Shown here in pieces: positions 20,452 to 31,270 of a stretch of 64,000 nt of DNA. Below the pieces are notes generated by a model, which had not been told where the DNA came from, made no database searches, and was given only the letters and a program-made list of their open reading frames with translations. The stretch spans positions 163,142,002 through 163,206,001 of the forward strand of contig OY856188.1 in assembly GCA_963693315.1 (NCBI GenBank). The letters are read 5' to 3'. Position 1 is the first letter of the stretch. Every line of letters begins with the position of its first letter. The position numbers and the translations under genes were made by a program. The DNA comes from Diogma glabrata (lineage: Eukaryota > Arthropoda > Insecta > Diptera > Cylindrotomidae).

Positions 20452-20625
20452 ACACTGTTTTTTTAAAAACAATAAAAAAACTGTTTTTTTTGTTTAAAAC
20501 GCGTTTTTTATTGTTTAAAACAGTATTTTTTGTTTTTTTTGTGTTTTTTTTGTTTTTTTTTTTGTGTTTTTTTGTTTTTTTTTGTGGTTTTTTTGTTTTA
20601 AATATGTTTTATACTACAAATATTC
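20452..20625 (+). repeat. T-rich low-complexity tract
   Basis: Runs of GTTTTTTTT and GTTTAAAAC. Open frames across it are compositional and not genes. Confidence 0.8.
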
Positions 20626-20669
20626 GTTTTTTCGGTTTTAAATGAAAATATGTAATTGAAGTGACTAAA

Positions 20670-20735
20670 CTCCAAAGAAAATAAGTGTCCTAAATATTGT
20701 CACTCCAAAGAAAATAAGTGTCCTAAATATTGTCA
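20670..20735 (+). repeat. 33-bp tandem duplication
   Basis: CTCCAAAGAAAATAAGTGTC followed by CTAAATATTGTCA occurs twice in a row without a mismatch, implying a recent duplication. Confidence 0.8.
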
Positions 20736-21287
20736 GGTTACTAAAGGTTCTCTAAAGATTTTCAAGATTCCCATCATTCTATAGATTATCTGAAGATGGT
20801 GTGTACGTCCCAATATTTTCAAGATTCTTTGAAAATTCTCAATATTCGGAAAGATTCTCAGGATTTTGTGGCGATTCTAAAGGATCTCGTTTAAGATTCT
20901 CAAGATTTCTTGAATATCCTCAGTAGCCACTCAAATAGTTGTTCCAAAATGCCTAAGAGTAAATTATCTCTCAATCTAATGGCATGGTTGTCTTAATTGG
21001 CTAACCTCAGAAATTTGAATTATGATAAGAACTCTGCGACCAATGTATTTCCGATTTTTTTCTCCTAGCTCAACTTGAAAAGACTATGGAAAACAGGGAA
21101 ACAATTTGATTAAATACAGAAATTAAGTTTTTGGCGATTGAAAATTACAGATTACGCTATTGATATCATTCTTATAAGAATATTGGCTGGTAAGGTGTAA
21201 CAATATTGAATTACCTTTAACAAAATATCTATTGGAAACAACAAGATTTTGAATTTGAAAGCAATATAATTTTATTTAAATTTTAAA

Positions 21288-21520
21288 TATATATTTCCGA
21301 CTGATTTTAAAATTTGATAGAGTTCCTCAGCCTATTTTATCAAGTCTATGTTAAGTATCTTTTAAAAAATGTTAATATATCAATGATATGAAATACGTAA
21401 CCGAATTTTACAAATCTCGCACCGAATCTTTAATTTCCTTTTCAAAATTAGGATGCTCCTTTTGATCCACAGGAATAGCACATATTAACCACTTTTTTAT
21501 TTAGCAATTAAGCAAATTTC
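21288..21520 (-). repeat. Repeat segment A, first copy
   Basis: Matches 32636-32835 in the same orientation with about one-fifth of bases changed (for example the AAGTCTATGTTAAGTATCTT stretch). On the minus strand both copies resemble a coding exon, but this copy has an in-frame stop. Confidence 0.6.
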
Positions 21521-21639
21521 ACTTGCTCCTTCATTGAACTTCTGTCGGGAATCGAATAACAGAAACTACTTTTGTACTAATAGTTTGACTAGTAGAGATA
21601 TCCCTACCTAGTCAACCCTAAATTTTATGTATGAAGTAT

Positions 21640-21900
21640 TCCTTGATGATGGCACGTTATTGCTTGCTCGAAGGATCGAGCTTTCATATAACTCTATGTG
21701 TGGTGTTTAATAATTGAGGAAGACAGTGCGTCACGTGATCAAGGATTATACCACTAGCTAGATTATTGGCATTTTGTTACTGCAAATTTAAAAAAAAATC
21801 CTATCATGCACTATTGGGTTATGTCATATTTTATATGTGATAGAATTTATTGTTTAGTTATTCCTTCTTTAAAAAATATATAAAAAAACAAAATGAAGTG
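21640..21900 (+). repeat. Repeat segment B, first copy
   Basis: Same-orientation match to 26196-26511. Shared blocks include GACAGTGCGTCAC, GATTATTGGCA and TTTTTTGTTTAGTTAT-like ends. No coding frame. Confidence 0.65.
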
Positions 21901-22335
21901 CGTATAATCTTTACACGCTGTTGAAGTAAAACTTCTTTGGCCACTGCAGCAGGTATTACTAAAAATATTAAATATAAAATTAAATAGATATGTCATATTG
22001 AAATTTAGAGTTTCTTTCTAATATTCTTGATAATATAATTTACAACAATGTGTAATAAAAAGCCATATTTACATGTTTTACAAAGTCTTACAACGTATTT
22101 AAAATTTCACGATGGATACATGTCCACTTAATTTAACAATTGGTACAACAATTGATGCATTTTTCAATCAATTTAGCAAATTTGTCATTGTTTAAAAAAA
22201 AAACAATTTGTTTTAAACACTGTTTTAACACAAAAGTGTTTAAAACAAACCAACTCTGATTCCAATGGAAAGTTATCCATCATGAATAATAAGACTTAAT
22301 CAAACAAAAATTGGTATGCGATTTATGAAAATTTT

Positions 22336-22407
22336 TGCTATGTATACAATTGTCGATCGATCAAGTGTGGTTCGAAACTAGATCGATCGACAATTGTATG
22401 GATAGCA
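22336..22407. repeat. Strong hairpin
   Basis: A 27-bp left arm (TGCTATGTATACAATTGTCG...) and right arm at 22381-22407 pair with about two mismatches around an 18-base loop. Probably the core of a small foldback element. Confidence 0.7.
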
Positions 22408-23013
22408 AAATATTTCAGAGAGAAAATTTCTAAGAGTAAGAGAGTCTTATAGCGTTTTCGTTTCTCGATTTAAATTAGGTAGTTTTTCATTTATTTTTTC
22501 AGTTTTGCCCTTAAAATACTTGAGAATCGAACCGAAAAAGTCACATGTTTTAGATCTGTCAAATTTGTTTAACAAAATAAAGGAATTCAATTTTTTAATG
22601 TTTTTTTAAACTATTTAACTATTTTAATTTAAGAATATTACATCATTGAAAATATGTTTTTTCTTATTTTTTATAATATATTAATATATTATACATGACA
22701 ATATTTTTGCATCGTCTCTTGAGAAAAAGTCAAAAAATGCAAAATAATTGCCCTCAAAAAGTTTGAAATTTGCATCCAATTCGAGAAAAGAAAACGCAAA
22801 TTTTTTAGGTCAACGAGAAAAATGTGATCTGAAAAGAAAGTGCAGAAAACACTCACATTTTTTTGTAGAATCGAAAACGCATTTGAAATGAACGCGAAAA
22901 CATCTGTTTGTAGAATCGAAAATGCATTTGAAATGAACGCGAAAACATCTGTTCATGATGGGATAACTTTCCATTGGAGTGCTGTTATATCACAACTAAT
23001 TCATTGAATTAAT

Positions 23014-23457
23014 TGTTGATAATTAAGGTGACCAGTCATCATTTTAAGATGACAGTCATCTTTTACGAATGATCGTCATCTTCAAAAATAATGCCATCTT
23101 TTACGAAACTCAGAAATTTTGTCGTCTTTTTTATCATATCGCATACACTGATAAAAAATATCGTTCTTACTCCCAAATCAAAATAAAACTTTTCTTTCAA
23201 ACTCTAACAAATTTATTTTTGGGTTCAAATTTAAAGCTTTCATTCGGAAAAAATTAATTATTTTTCGTAATATTTGCTCAATTATAAAAGTATATATGTA
23301 TTATTATTAAAGTAAAGTACCAGGAGACCGAGCTTAGCTCGGTGAAAAGAAAGACAGTTTTTTTAATCTCTTTCGCAAAACAACTTTTTTCTGTGACGGG
23401 AAAAAGTTTAACATTTTACTTCTGTTGACAGGTGCAAAAATGTTACTTTTCATAAAA
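23014..23457. other. No gene seen
   Basis: AT-rich. It contains a triple repetition of the motif GTCATCTTTTACGA between about 23035 and 23105 and a small palindrome ACCGAGCTTAGCTCGGT near 23327. Open frames are short and unconvincing. Confidence 0.5.
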
Positions 23458-23498
23458 TACTTTTTTCCCCGGGAAAAAAGTATGTACTTTTTTCCCGG
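23458..23498. repeat. Back-to-back palindromes
   Basis: CCGGGAAAAAAGTA and TACTTTTTTCCCGG form perfect 14-bp arms with a 2-base centre at 23469-23498. The bases just left (TACTTTTTTCCC from 23458) make a second overlapping palindrome with the same arm. Confidence 0.7.
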
Positions 23499-23793
23499 AT
23501 AAATAATTATGTATATATAAATACATATATACACATAAATGATAAATATTATGAATATTTATGAACATTTATGACTATTTTAATGTTATGAAAAGCTATA
23601 CCGTTTTCTTCTTGATTAATAACTAGTTTTGACAAATAAAATGAAACTTAATTTTAAGTTTTTATTCAAGAAAAATTCGTATGGTGTGGTGAATATACAT
23701 ATTGTAATATTTGTTTAATATTATTTTTTCAATAATTATATTAATATTTGTCCAGTCACAGAAAAAAATAGTGTATTATACACGGTAAAAATT

Positions 23794-23869
23794 GTAGATT
23801 TTAGCTCTCGGTTTTTTGTCTCCCTCCGCTTCGCGTCGGGAGACAACACAACCTCGAGCTAAAATCTAC
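23794..23869. repeat. Long hairpin with GC-rich loop
   Basis: Arms GTAGATTTTAGCTC (23794) and GAGCTAAAATCTAC (23856) close a stem that continues with GTCTCCC and GGGAGAC. The loop is TCCGCTTCGCGTC. It is unusually GC-rich for this window; outward pairing extends weakly to about 23770-23890. Confidence 0.65.
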
Positions 23870-23899
23870 TACTTTTTTCCCTTGTATAATAAATAACTA

Positions 23900-24811
23900 T
23901 TAAAATTAATATATATTTTTTTTACTACTTGCATGAGAAATTTCAATTATTTACTCAAAAACCCAAGACAAAAATTATTTTTCTCAGCTAAGGTTACTAA
24001 TAATTATTCCCCACACCTAATAATAAGTATTTTAGCACCTTAGTAAATAATGAAAATATAGTTTTTGTTCGTTTGTTAACTGAGTTCATTAATTCAATTT
24101 TTTTAGTTTCTTCCTAAAATAATAATAATATATTAAAAAATAATAAGCGTTTTGATTTTATTTTAATAATAATAAATAATGAATGAATGCAAAAACTTCT
24201 TTGCAACTATAGTTTAGTTTATTTGAAATTTTAATTCGTGTTAAACAGAAATCTGTTGAAATTTAGTTTAGTTGTGAGTTGTAGACTAAAAAAATTCTAA
24301 ATTTTATTCAACAATATTGAATAGATTTTCAAATCAATTCAAGTCATGTCAAAAATAAATAAAAGCTATATTTTTTAATGCAAAGCATATGTGATTTTTA
24401 TATAGTTTTAAGAAAATTCATTGAAAATAAATTTCTAACTAAGCAGCCCTGAATAATAAATATCCAATACGCAATCCAATGATATGATACACAATGTTTC
24501 ACCAAATCAAAATTTTTATTTATTCACCATTTGCTTATTAATTGACATTTTATTTTGTGAATAATTAAGAGTTTTAGCGCATTTTTTATATCAAGTAGTA
24601 AAAAAAATAGTATATAAACCTCGGTGAAGAAAATTTTCTCCATTTCGGTGCTTAGTTCGCTCGAAACTTCGTTTCTCGCGAATTAATATCCACCTCAATG
24701 TAGAAAATTTACTTTATCACCTCGGTATATAATGTACTATTATTTCACAAAACTTATTATTTTTGGTTTTTGATACAATAATTTCTGCTGAAAAACTAAA
24801 TGTCAATATAT
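23900..24811. other. No gene seen
   Basis: AT-rich sequence with repeated AATAATAAT runs. No coding frame or clear repeat boundary. Confidence 0.5.
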
Positions 24812-24890
24812 GGAGGGGTTGAAATCTCAAGCTCTGAGATATCAAGACTTCGGTCTGGGCTAAGAATTTTTTATATAGTTTTCGGCTATA
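24812..24890 (+). repeat. Isolated terminus of the foldback element
   Basis: GGAGGGGTTGAAATCTCAAG and the following bases to about 24890 match the outer ends of the large foldback at 35253 and 41024. This third copy is an isolated end with no body. Confidence 0.65.
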
Positions 24891-25423
24891 CGATGGATAT
24901 AAATAATATTTAAATTTAATTTAAATTTTGTCACACCAGAAAATGGTAGTATACCAATTTTCAGAAAAAATTATAGTGCCGCTTTCGAGAAAAAATGTAC
25001 AAATATACAATTATTGCTCGTTTAATAAGTAAGAAGTAAGATTAAAAGGATGATGAGAACATGTACTAATTTTGTTTTTTGCGTATGGAATGAAAAAAAA
25101 AAGTAAAAATAACGACTGCAAAGAATTGAAATCAAATAAACAAAATTTTTACTGTTTAATTTTAATTTGTGAATACTATTTTAAAAGAGCAAAAAAACGC
25201 GAAAACAATAAGTGAAAAAAGCACGAATAAAATAGAATTGTAAACTCTGATTTGTAAGTATCATAACAATATCCTTGGTTTTTATTCAGTTTTCGAAATG
25301 TAAAACAATTCACTTCAGCATTCTTTCAGCAAGAAATTTAATATGGATTCGATGCCAACACAAAGGAAAGTGTCGCTAAATGACAGTCTTAGACGCGAAT
25401 TTCCTAATAATATGTTATCAGTA

Positions 25424-25597
25424 GCCCTATTCCGGTACATCGTGAAATAGGAATTGAGAAATAAATTATAGCAATTTTTTCATAACTAGTATTCCGTGTC
25501 GCGGGAAATAACAAATTCGTATTAGAAAATATTTCTTTATTTCATTTATTGCGCTTTTTTCTCAATTCCCAATTCCCAGGGAAATGCCGGAATAGGC
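25424..25597. mobile_element. 174-bp MITE
   Basis: Ends GCCCTATTCCGG and CCGGAATAGGC, with inner arms GGAATTGAGAAA and TTTCTCAATTCCC. GTA on both sides (25421-25423, 25598-25600) is a probable 3-bp target duplication. Noncoding. Confidence 0.65.
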
Positions 25598-25649
25598 GTA
25601 CTGGTGAATCAAATAACAATTCACGAGTATAGTGCACTATTTGCAGTCA

Positions 25650-25995
25650 ATCTTTTTCAATCGCAAACAAAGGTAGAGCCGATATTGTGCAACATAACTC
25701 AACAAACTACAAGGTGCATGAAAATTCTAGAGCATCAAGCTCAAGAATCACAAATTTTATTAGAAATTTTGATATATTTGGATCAAGTGAACGAAATTTA
25801 GCGAAAGCGGATATGATATTTTTATATCATAATATTATGCATAACTTTTCATTCCGAAGTATGGATTGTGCTAGCAGAGTAACACAGTCTGTATATGACA
25901 TAAAATTTTCCTGTGCGCGAACAAATCAAGTGCATTATTCTCCAACGTGATTTTTCCGTATATTTCAACTCAACGGAGGGATCAGTTTTTATTGT
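25650..25995 (+). pseudogene. hAT-type transposase pseudogene, N-terminal piece
   Basis: Several frames show parts of a hAT-derived protein of the KIAA1586/zinc-finger type. Recognisable blocks are FLYHNIMHNFSFRSMDCAS, then FSCART and, after a frameshift, SSALFSNVIFPYIS. It continues at 26636 and 31815 after insertions. Stops and frameshifts make it nonfunctional. In intact relatives this region precedes the transposase catalytic core. Confidence 0.6.
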
Positions 25996-26052
25996 TTTGA
26001 AAATTTTTTTATTTTTGATCTACGGGTGTGACAATCCCGCGTACTCCAGTCC

Positions 26053-26109
26053 CTGCTATTGACATACGAGTTAACGTGAGATATCACATACAACTGGCAA
26101 TAGCAGTGA
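26053..26109. repeat. Small inverted repeat in hAT interruption
   Basis: CTGCTATTG and CAATAGCAG about 40 bp apart, with GAGATATCAC repeated inside and just outside. Probably part of the sequence that interrupts the hAT pseudogene. Confidence 0.4.
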
Positions 26110-26195
26110 GATATCACTAGCCAAGGTGACATCTTAGGGGTGGTGGCAGATGAACTGTATTCAGTCAACGGTAGCACCCTCAATCTTAGCTGTGA

Positions 26196-26511
26196 AAAAA
26201 TCCTTGATGATGAGACGCTATTGCTTCCTTGAGCAAACGAGCCTTCATATCACTATGTGTGGACTTTAATCCTCACGAAAGACAGTGCGTCACAGGATCA
26301 AGGAATATGCAACCGGCTGGATTATTGGCAACTACATTTTTGTTTTGTTTCAGCAAATTTTTGTAAAAATTTGCTGTTTGCTTTTTAATTTACTTTTATT
26401 TTCTCTATTCTATCATAAAATATTGGCCTATGTTATATTTTGTCAGTGATAGGATTTTTTGTTTAGTTATCCATTCTTTAACTAAAAATATAAAAAAACA
26501 AAAAATGAAAG
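26196..26511 (+). repeat. Repeat segment B, second copy
   Basis: Counterpart of 21640-21900, lying within the hAT pseudogene between its first and second pieces. It separates coding segments that are contiguous in the family, so B behaves as an inserted repeat. Confidence 0.65.
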
Positions 26512-26635
26512 ATTTACGTCCATCAACACCTTTGAACGTATGTTGTTGTGGGACCTTGGTCTTAAAAGGGGTTTATGTGTTATTGTGACACATATTGTAA
26601 TTCCTACTACCCAACACATTTCATAAACAAACAAA
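26512..26635 (+). mobile_element. Jockey-like LINE 3' stub, about 120 bp
   Basis: Matches the reverse complement of the end of the LINE at 42605-42716: ATGTTGTTGTGGGACC, then GTCTTAAAAGG and GTGACACA, then GTAATTCCTAC. It ends in an A-rich ACAAACAAAAAAAAC tail, after which the hAT frame resumes. It is an extremely 5'-truncated insertion. Confidence 0.65.
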
Positions 26636-27156
26636 AAAAACTTAAAGATGATTTGTCCAATGTAAGTTTTGCTGCTATTTTATCAGACGAATCGAATCAT
26701 AAAGCAAGTAAGCTTTACTCAATAATGGTTAAATATTTTAATAAAATCCCCGGTGTCAATGTAAAATTGATTAATTATTAACTGTTCCTAGTGAAACTTC
26801 AGAAATAACGACCTCTGAAATTCTAGCTGAACTAAAGAAAAATAATTTGGAGTCAAAAACAATAGCAATATCTGCTGACAACACTAATTTGAATTTTGGT
26901 GGTTTAGCTTGCAAAGGAACTAGCAATGTCTTTTTTAAACTAAACTAAACTAAAATCATCTTTGGTGCGAGATCTTATAGATATTGGATGTAATGCCCAT
27001 ATACTATCCAGCGCTATTAATGCAGCTTCGGGAACTTTAAACGTGGATGCTGAAGCAATTTTACCGAAAATATTTTTATAGTTTAGAAATTACACAGTGA
27101 GAACTGAAGCTTTAAAATCGTTTTGTGAAGACGCTGGATTTGAACATAAAAAACTA

Positions 27157-27161
<5 letters not shown>
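26636..27161 (+). pseudogene. hAT-type transposase pseudogene, core piece
   Basis: Continues the relic with LKDDLSNVSFAAILSDESNH, then PSETSEITTSEILAELKKNN, AISADNTNLNFGG and the hAT-like box GCNAHILSSAIN. Stops at 26777-26779 and near 26945, a short deletion and a later TAG break the frame. It is cut at 27161 by the T run of the CR1/jockey-type LINE and resumes at 31815 with GYSTIRWLAL, which rejoins without loss of family sequence. Confidence 0.7.
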
Positions 27162-27204
<43 letters not shown>

Positions 27205-27438
27205 TTTGCAGCAAACAGTTTCCCAGTTACATGCTACAACAATTTATAATAAAAACTAGATGGTACACCATTGAGAAATACATTTAAAAATAGAAAATAA
27301 AAAAAAAATATTAATAAGTAACAATAATAACATTAGATATTTAGCAATTAAGTTTTTTTGTCAAGAGACTCAAAAGTTGCATCAAACGAAAACATCTAAA
27401 CTTAAATAAAAACATTAAAACAATAATTAAATAATAAA

Positions 27439-30414
27439 TTATTTTATGCAGAATTTATCAGTATGTGAATTTACAAAATCATTTAAAATAATACGACAAT
27501 TCGATCTGAATACACTTAACGAAACATGAAATAAATCAACACTTGAAAAAATCTCATTATGATAAATCTGAAGTCTTGTTATTGGTGAGGAGATACCTAT
27601 ATTTGTTCGAGAGGCCGATGGCAAAAACAGCTGGTTTAATCGAGTTCTATAGGACGGTGCATAAAAATTAACATAGAATAGAACCTCAGTATCAATAAGA
27701 GAATTAACAATTTTATATAAGAGGACTTCATCAAGTAGATACCTTCGCGACTCCAAAGTAGTCATACTTAACTTATCAAGTCTGGTATGGTATGAGAGTT
27801 TCCCAGTGCATGGTATAGCATTAAAACACACAATTCTCGTAAATCTTCTTTGCGTTCTTTCAATTAATTTAGAGTATGTGTCATAATAAGGGTGCCAAAT
27901 ATGACAACCATATTCCAGAATACTCCGAACTAGGCTATTGAATAATGCTATTAGCACTTTAGGATTACGAAATTCTCTGCACCTTCTGCAAATGAAACCC
28001 ATAAGTCTCATTGCCTTTAAATTGGTATAATTAATATGCTCATCAAAACGAAGTTTAGAGTCGAATATGACACCTAAATCTTTAATGCTGTTAACATGAT
28101 CAAGCAAAATTCCATTAATGTTATAATCAAAGACAATATTTTGACTTTTACGTGAAAAAGTTATGAACTTGCACTTATTAACATTTAATTGCAAATCATT
28201 GATTACACACCAGTTATAAAGTTCATTTAAATCTCGTTGAAGTTTAAGACAATCTTGCACACTTTTAATTGATAGAAAGATTTTTAGATCATCTGCATAG
28301 AAGAGATGAGCACACTGAAATATCTTCGATAAGTCATCAATGAAAAGTAAGAATAGCAGGGGACCGAGAATGGAGCCCTGAGGTACACCAGACGAGGGAA
28401 TAAATCCTTTTGATAAGTTTCCATTGAATTTGACATACTGCATGCGATTCGTTAGGTATGAAGCAAACCACTGAATAAGATTATAAGGTAAACCAAAAAG
28501 ATCAAGTTTAGAAACCATGATTTCATGTTTAACTTTGTCAAAGGCATTTGAAAAGTCTGTATGAATACAATCTACTTGAATATTCTTATCAATTGAGTTA
28601 AACGCATAGTTAGAAAATTCAAGAAGATTAGAAGTCGTGGAACGAAGAGAAATAAAACCGTGTTGTTGAGGGTTAATTTTCTGCTTAACCAGTTGAAAGA
28701 CTCTAGCATGCACAAGTTTTTCTAGAATTTTCGCAAAAGCATTCATAATAGATATTGGTCTATAATTCGCAACGTTCGCCATGTCACCTGATTTGAAAAT
28801 CGGAATGATGAAAGATTCCTTCCATTTATCCGGAAATGTCGATTGTTGAAGTGATAAATTAAAAAGCATTGTTAAAGGTTCAACTATACCAGAAGCAATA
28901 TTTTTTATAAATAAATTAGAAATCAGATCTGGACCAGGGCCCTTATCACTCTCAAGTTTGGATATCATTAGAGACACATCATCTTCTGTTATTATGTGAG
29001 AAGAATCAATATGATGAACGGAAAAAGAGCTTATTGGGGAAAGAAAACTGTTGGTATAAACCGAATTAAAATTCTCTTCAAACAAGTTACAAATCACTTC
29101 AGGCTGATTAGACTCTTTTTTACCAAAGAACATTACAGAGGGGAATTCAGATTTAGACCTTAACGCCTTATTATAGTCCCAGAACTTTTTAGGTTTCTCT
29201 ACCATTGATCTCTCCATTAAGAGAGTATATGCTTCAAAACAACTGACTATTTCTCTTTTAATATTGATTCTAAGGGAAGAATATAAGATTAAATCAGAAG
29301 GATTTTTGCCTTTTTTATATTTTGATCTAATTCTTTCCTTTTTCTTAATAAGGGATATCAAGGATTTAGAATACCAGCAGGGATATTTCTTAATTGATGG
29401 TTTAACTGTTGCAATATATGGTTTAACGATCGCCATAAGCTTGTCATAGAACAAGTCAACTGCAATGTTAACCGGTGAACCGTCAAAATATGATTCCCAA
29501 TCAACTAGATTCAGGCTAGATGTAACCAGCTCATAGTCCACTTTACTTAGGTTAATTGAAGGAAATGAGAAGAAAGATTGAGTTTTAGGTTTAATTGAAT
29601 TAAGGCAAACACTCAATGGAGGATGATATCGATCGATTTTGGAAAGCGCAGTAATACTTCTGCTGACATCATAATTCATGATTGGAAGATTGGTAAATAT
29701 TAGATCTAACAATTTATTTTGAAAATTTTTGACATGATTGATTTGAGAAAGCATTGACAATTCCATTGTCTCAATCAAATACTCAGACATTCGACCTTCA
29801 AAACGCCGTGCAGTTATATATTTAGGATTATTCACTAACCAGTCGATGCATGATAGGTTAAAATCACCAACTACTAGAAACTGTGAATTTTCACCAGAGG
29901 TGTATCGTAAGTTTGACAAGTGGTCCAAAAACCGCTTGAATTCATCAAAAGGCGTACCACAGCTAAAATAAATATTACAAACGAATAAATAAAACCCATT
30001 CAACAGACTGATTTTGATCCAAACATCATCAAAGGCAAAAGAATCCAGAGAAGGAAGTGCAGAAAATTCAATATTTTTGTTCAATGCTATAAGTGCTCCT
30101 CCACCATCAGTTTTGTTAGACAATTGTAGGTTTCTATCCTTTCTTACAACTACATATCTTTCATCGAATGCTTCATTTGAATTAATAGAATCATTTAACC
30201 AAGTTTCAGTTAAGCAAACCAGATCGAAATTATTTAGTCGAACCGCTAATTTAAATTCGTTCAATTTAGTTTTCAAGCCTCTAGAGTTTTGATAATATAA
30301 TTTGATGAAAGTTGACTTAAGGTCTGATACATTCACGTGATGAGATAAGACATTAAAATTTTTAGAGTTTATAGATGGCATAGATGATGGATGTTGAGTT
30401 TGATTAGCGTTCAC
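27439..30414 (-). CDS. LINE ORF2: endonuclease-reverse transcriptase
   Basis: An open frame of 991 codons. The AP-type endonuclease occupies residues about 35-240 (YYQNSRGLKTKLNEF, then TETWLNDSI, VVGDFNLSCIDW). Reverse transcriptase follows, with DKGPGPDLISNLF, NYRPISIMNAF, HTDFSNAFDKV, GVPQGSILGPLLF and YADDLKIF, then the C-terminal FNSLVRSILEYGCHIWHP region. All catalytic residues are present. The tracked start at 30414 is GTG; the first in-frame ATG is codon 12. The frame overlaps the ORF1 stop by one base (TAGTG), which would suit termination-reinitiation. Confidence 0.9.
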   Translation of the reverse strand: MNANQTQHPSSMPSINSKNFNVLSHHVNVSDLKSTFIKLYYQNSRGLKTKLNEFKLAVRLNNFDLVCLTETWLNDSINSNEAFDERYVVVRKDRNLQLSNKTDGGGALIALNKNIEFSALPSLDSFAFDDVWIKISLLNGFYLFVCNIYFSCGTPFDEFKRFLDHLSNLRYTSGENSQFLVVGDFNLSCIDWLVNNPKYITARRFEGRMSEYLIETMELSMLSQINHVKNFQNKLLDLIFTNLPIMNYDVSRSITALSKIDRYHPPLSVCLNSIKPKTQSFFSFPSINLSKVDYELVTSSLNLVDWESYFDGSPVNIAVDLFYDKLMAIVKPYIATVKPSIKKYPCWYSKSLISLIKKKERIRSKYKKGKNPSDLILYSSLRINIKREIVSCFEAYTLLMERSMVEKPKKFWDYNKALRSKSEFPSVMFFGKKESNQPEVICNLFEENFNSVYTNSFLSPISSFSVHHIDSSHIITEDDVSLMISKLESDKGPGPDLISNLFIKNIASGIVEPLTMLFNLSLQQSTFPDKWKESFIIPIFKSGDMANVANYRPISIMNAFAKILEKLVHARVFQLVKQKINPQQHGFISLRSTTSNLLEFSNYAFNSIDKNIQVDCIHTDFSNAFDKVKHEIMVSKLDLFGLPYNLIQWFASYLTNRMQYVKFNGNLSKGFIPSSGVPQGSILGPLLFLLFIDDLSKIFQCAHLFYADDLKIFLSIKSVQDCLKLQRDLNELYNWCVINDLQLNVNKCKFITFSRKSQNIVFDYNINGILLDHVNSIKDLGVIFDSKLRFDEHINYTNLKAMRLMGFICRRCREFRNPKVLIALFNSLVRSILEYGCHIWHPYYDTYSKLIERTQRRFTRIVCFNAIPCTGKLSYHTRLDKLSMTTLESRRYLLDEVLLYKIVNSLIDTEVLFYVNFYAPSYRTRLNQLFLPSASRTNIGISSPITRLQIYHNEIFSSVDLFHVSLSVFRSNCRIILNDFVNSHTDKFCIK

Positions 30415-31270
30415 TATTTGACCGTTGCTTGAGCACTTATTCGTGGAAAATTTCTTTCCCTTGGATAAAATATAAATTCCTTTATTAATAATCCTGAAGG
30501 CCAGGAGAGCGGTAACAAAAGTTTCTCGAAGTGCAACACATCAGTAACTCCAATTTTGTATGAAACATAAGGACGATTTTCACCTTGATGGTTTTTAGAC
30601 TCAATCCTAAAACATTCAGTGAACTGAATTTGAACAGTTTCCGTCAGGTACTTTTTAAAATCTTCATCGGATGTAGCAGAAGACAATCTAGACACAAATA
30701 CCCATTTTTTTGGAGGCACCACTGCAATTAGTGTATTCATTGAGGGAGATGCTGAACCAATCACGATGTCACTAACTTGCCTGGATCCAACAGCTAACGA
30801 TTTAGCTTCACTGTTTGAGTTGTTGTTAGAAGTAATGTTTTGCCGCATAGCATACGACTTTTTCCTAGGCGGGCTAGGCACCGTTAAATCCAACTCCTTG
30901 CTGGTTAATGGACTCTCTAATAAAGTCTTCTTTATGATGTTAATATCAGCCCTCAACTCATCAATACTTTTTAATATCACTTCCATTGAGGACTTTTCAT
31001 CGTTAGCAGAAGCGGTAGCGGTAGCAGTTGACGCATTAACTCCAGTCGATGAAAGTGTAGACGGAATTGACACATTCCTTCTGATTTTGGAAACACCATG
31101 ATCAAGGCAATCGTCACATAAAATTTTAAATTTTTCATTGAGTTAACAATGGTAAGAGCCTCATCCGATAAACCACCACACCTGATGGCATGGAAAACAT
31201 TTTCACAAATCAAACATTCCATCATTCCAGAGTCCTCCTCAGGCTTGTTGCACCAAAAACAATCCTTCAT
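30414..31270 (-). pseudogene. LINE ORF1 with PHD-type zinc finger, one frameshift
   Basis: From ATG at 31270 the frame gives CFWCNKPEEDSGMMECLIC and then H and C ligands. A frameshift near 31130-31142, in an A-rich stretch, moves the next part (ILCDDCLDHG) into the frame that continues to the stop at 30414. Read across it, the ligands fit a C4HC3 PHD finger. The following 220 residues include a serine/threonine-rich linker, a short coiled region and an RRM-like segment (PKKWVFVSRLSSATSDEDFK). ORF1 proteins of CR1-type elements bind nucleic acid and can carry PHD fingers. With the shift this copy's ORF1 is probably dead. Confidence 0.7.

Larger units (their letters stand above)
20305..23013. 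mobile_element. 2.7-kb sequence bounded by 29-bp perfect inverted repeats
   Basis: 20305-20333 (ATTAATTCAATGAATTAGTT...) is exactly the reverse complement of 22985-23013. Inside are further inverted pairs (about 20422-20470 with 22222-22268, and 22259-22287 with 22950-22978), a long T-rich tract, two repeat segments described separately and a strong hairpin at 22336-22407. No transposase is visible. It is either a composite nonautonomous element or nested MITEs. Confidence 0.5.

Noticed and set aside
27162..27202. T run as a transcription terminator
   Set aside because: It is the A tail of the minus-strand LINE.
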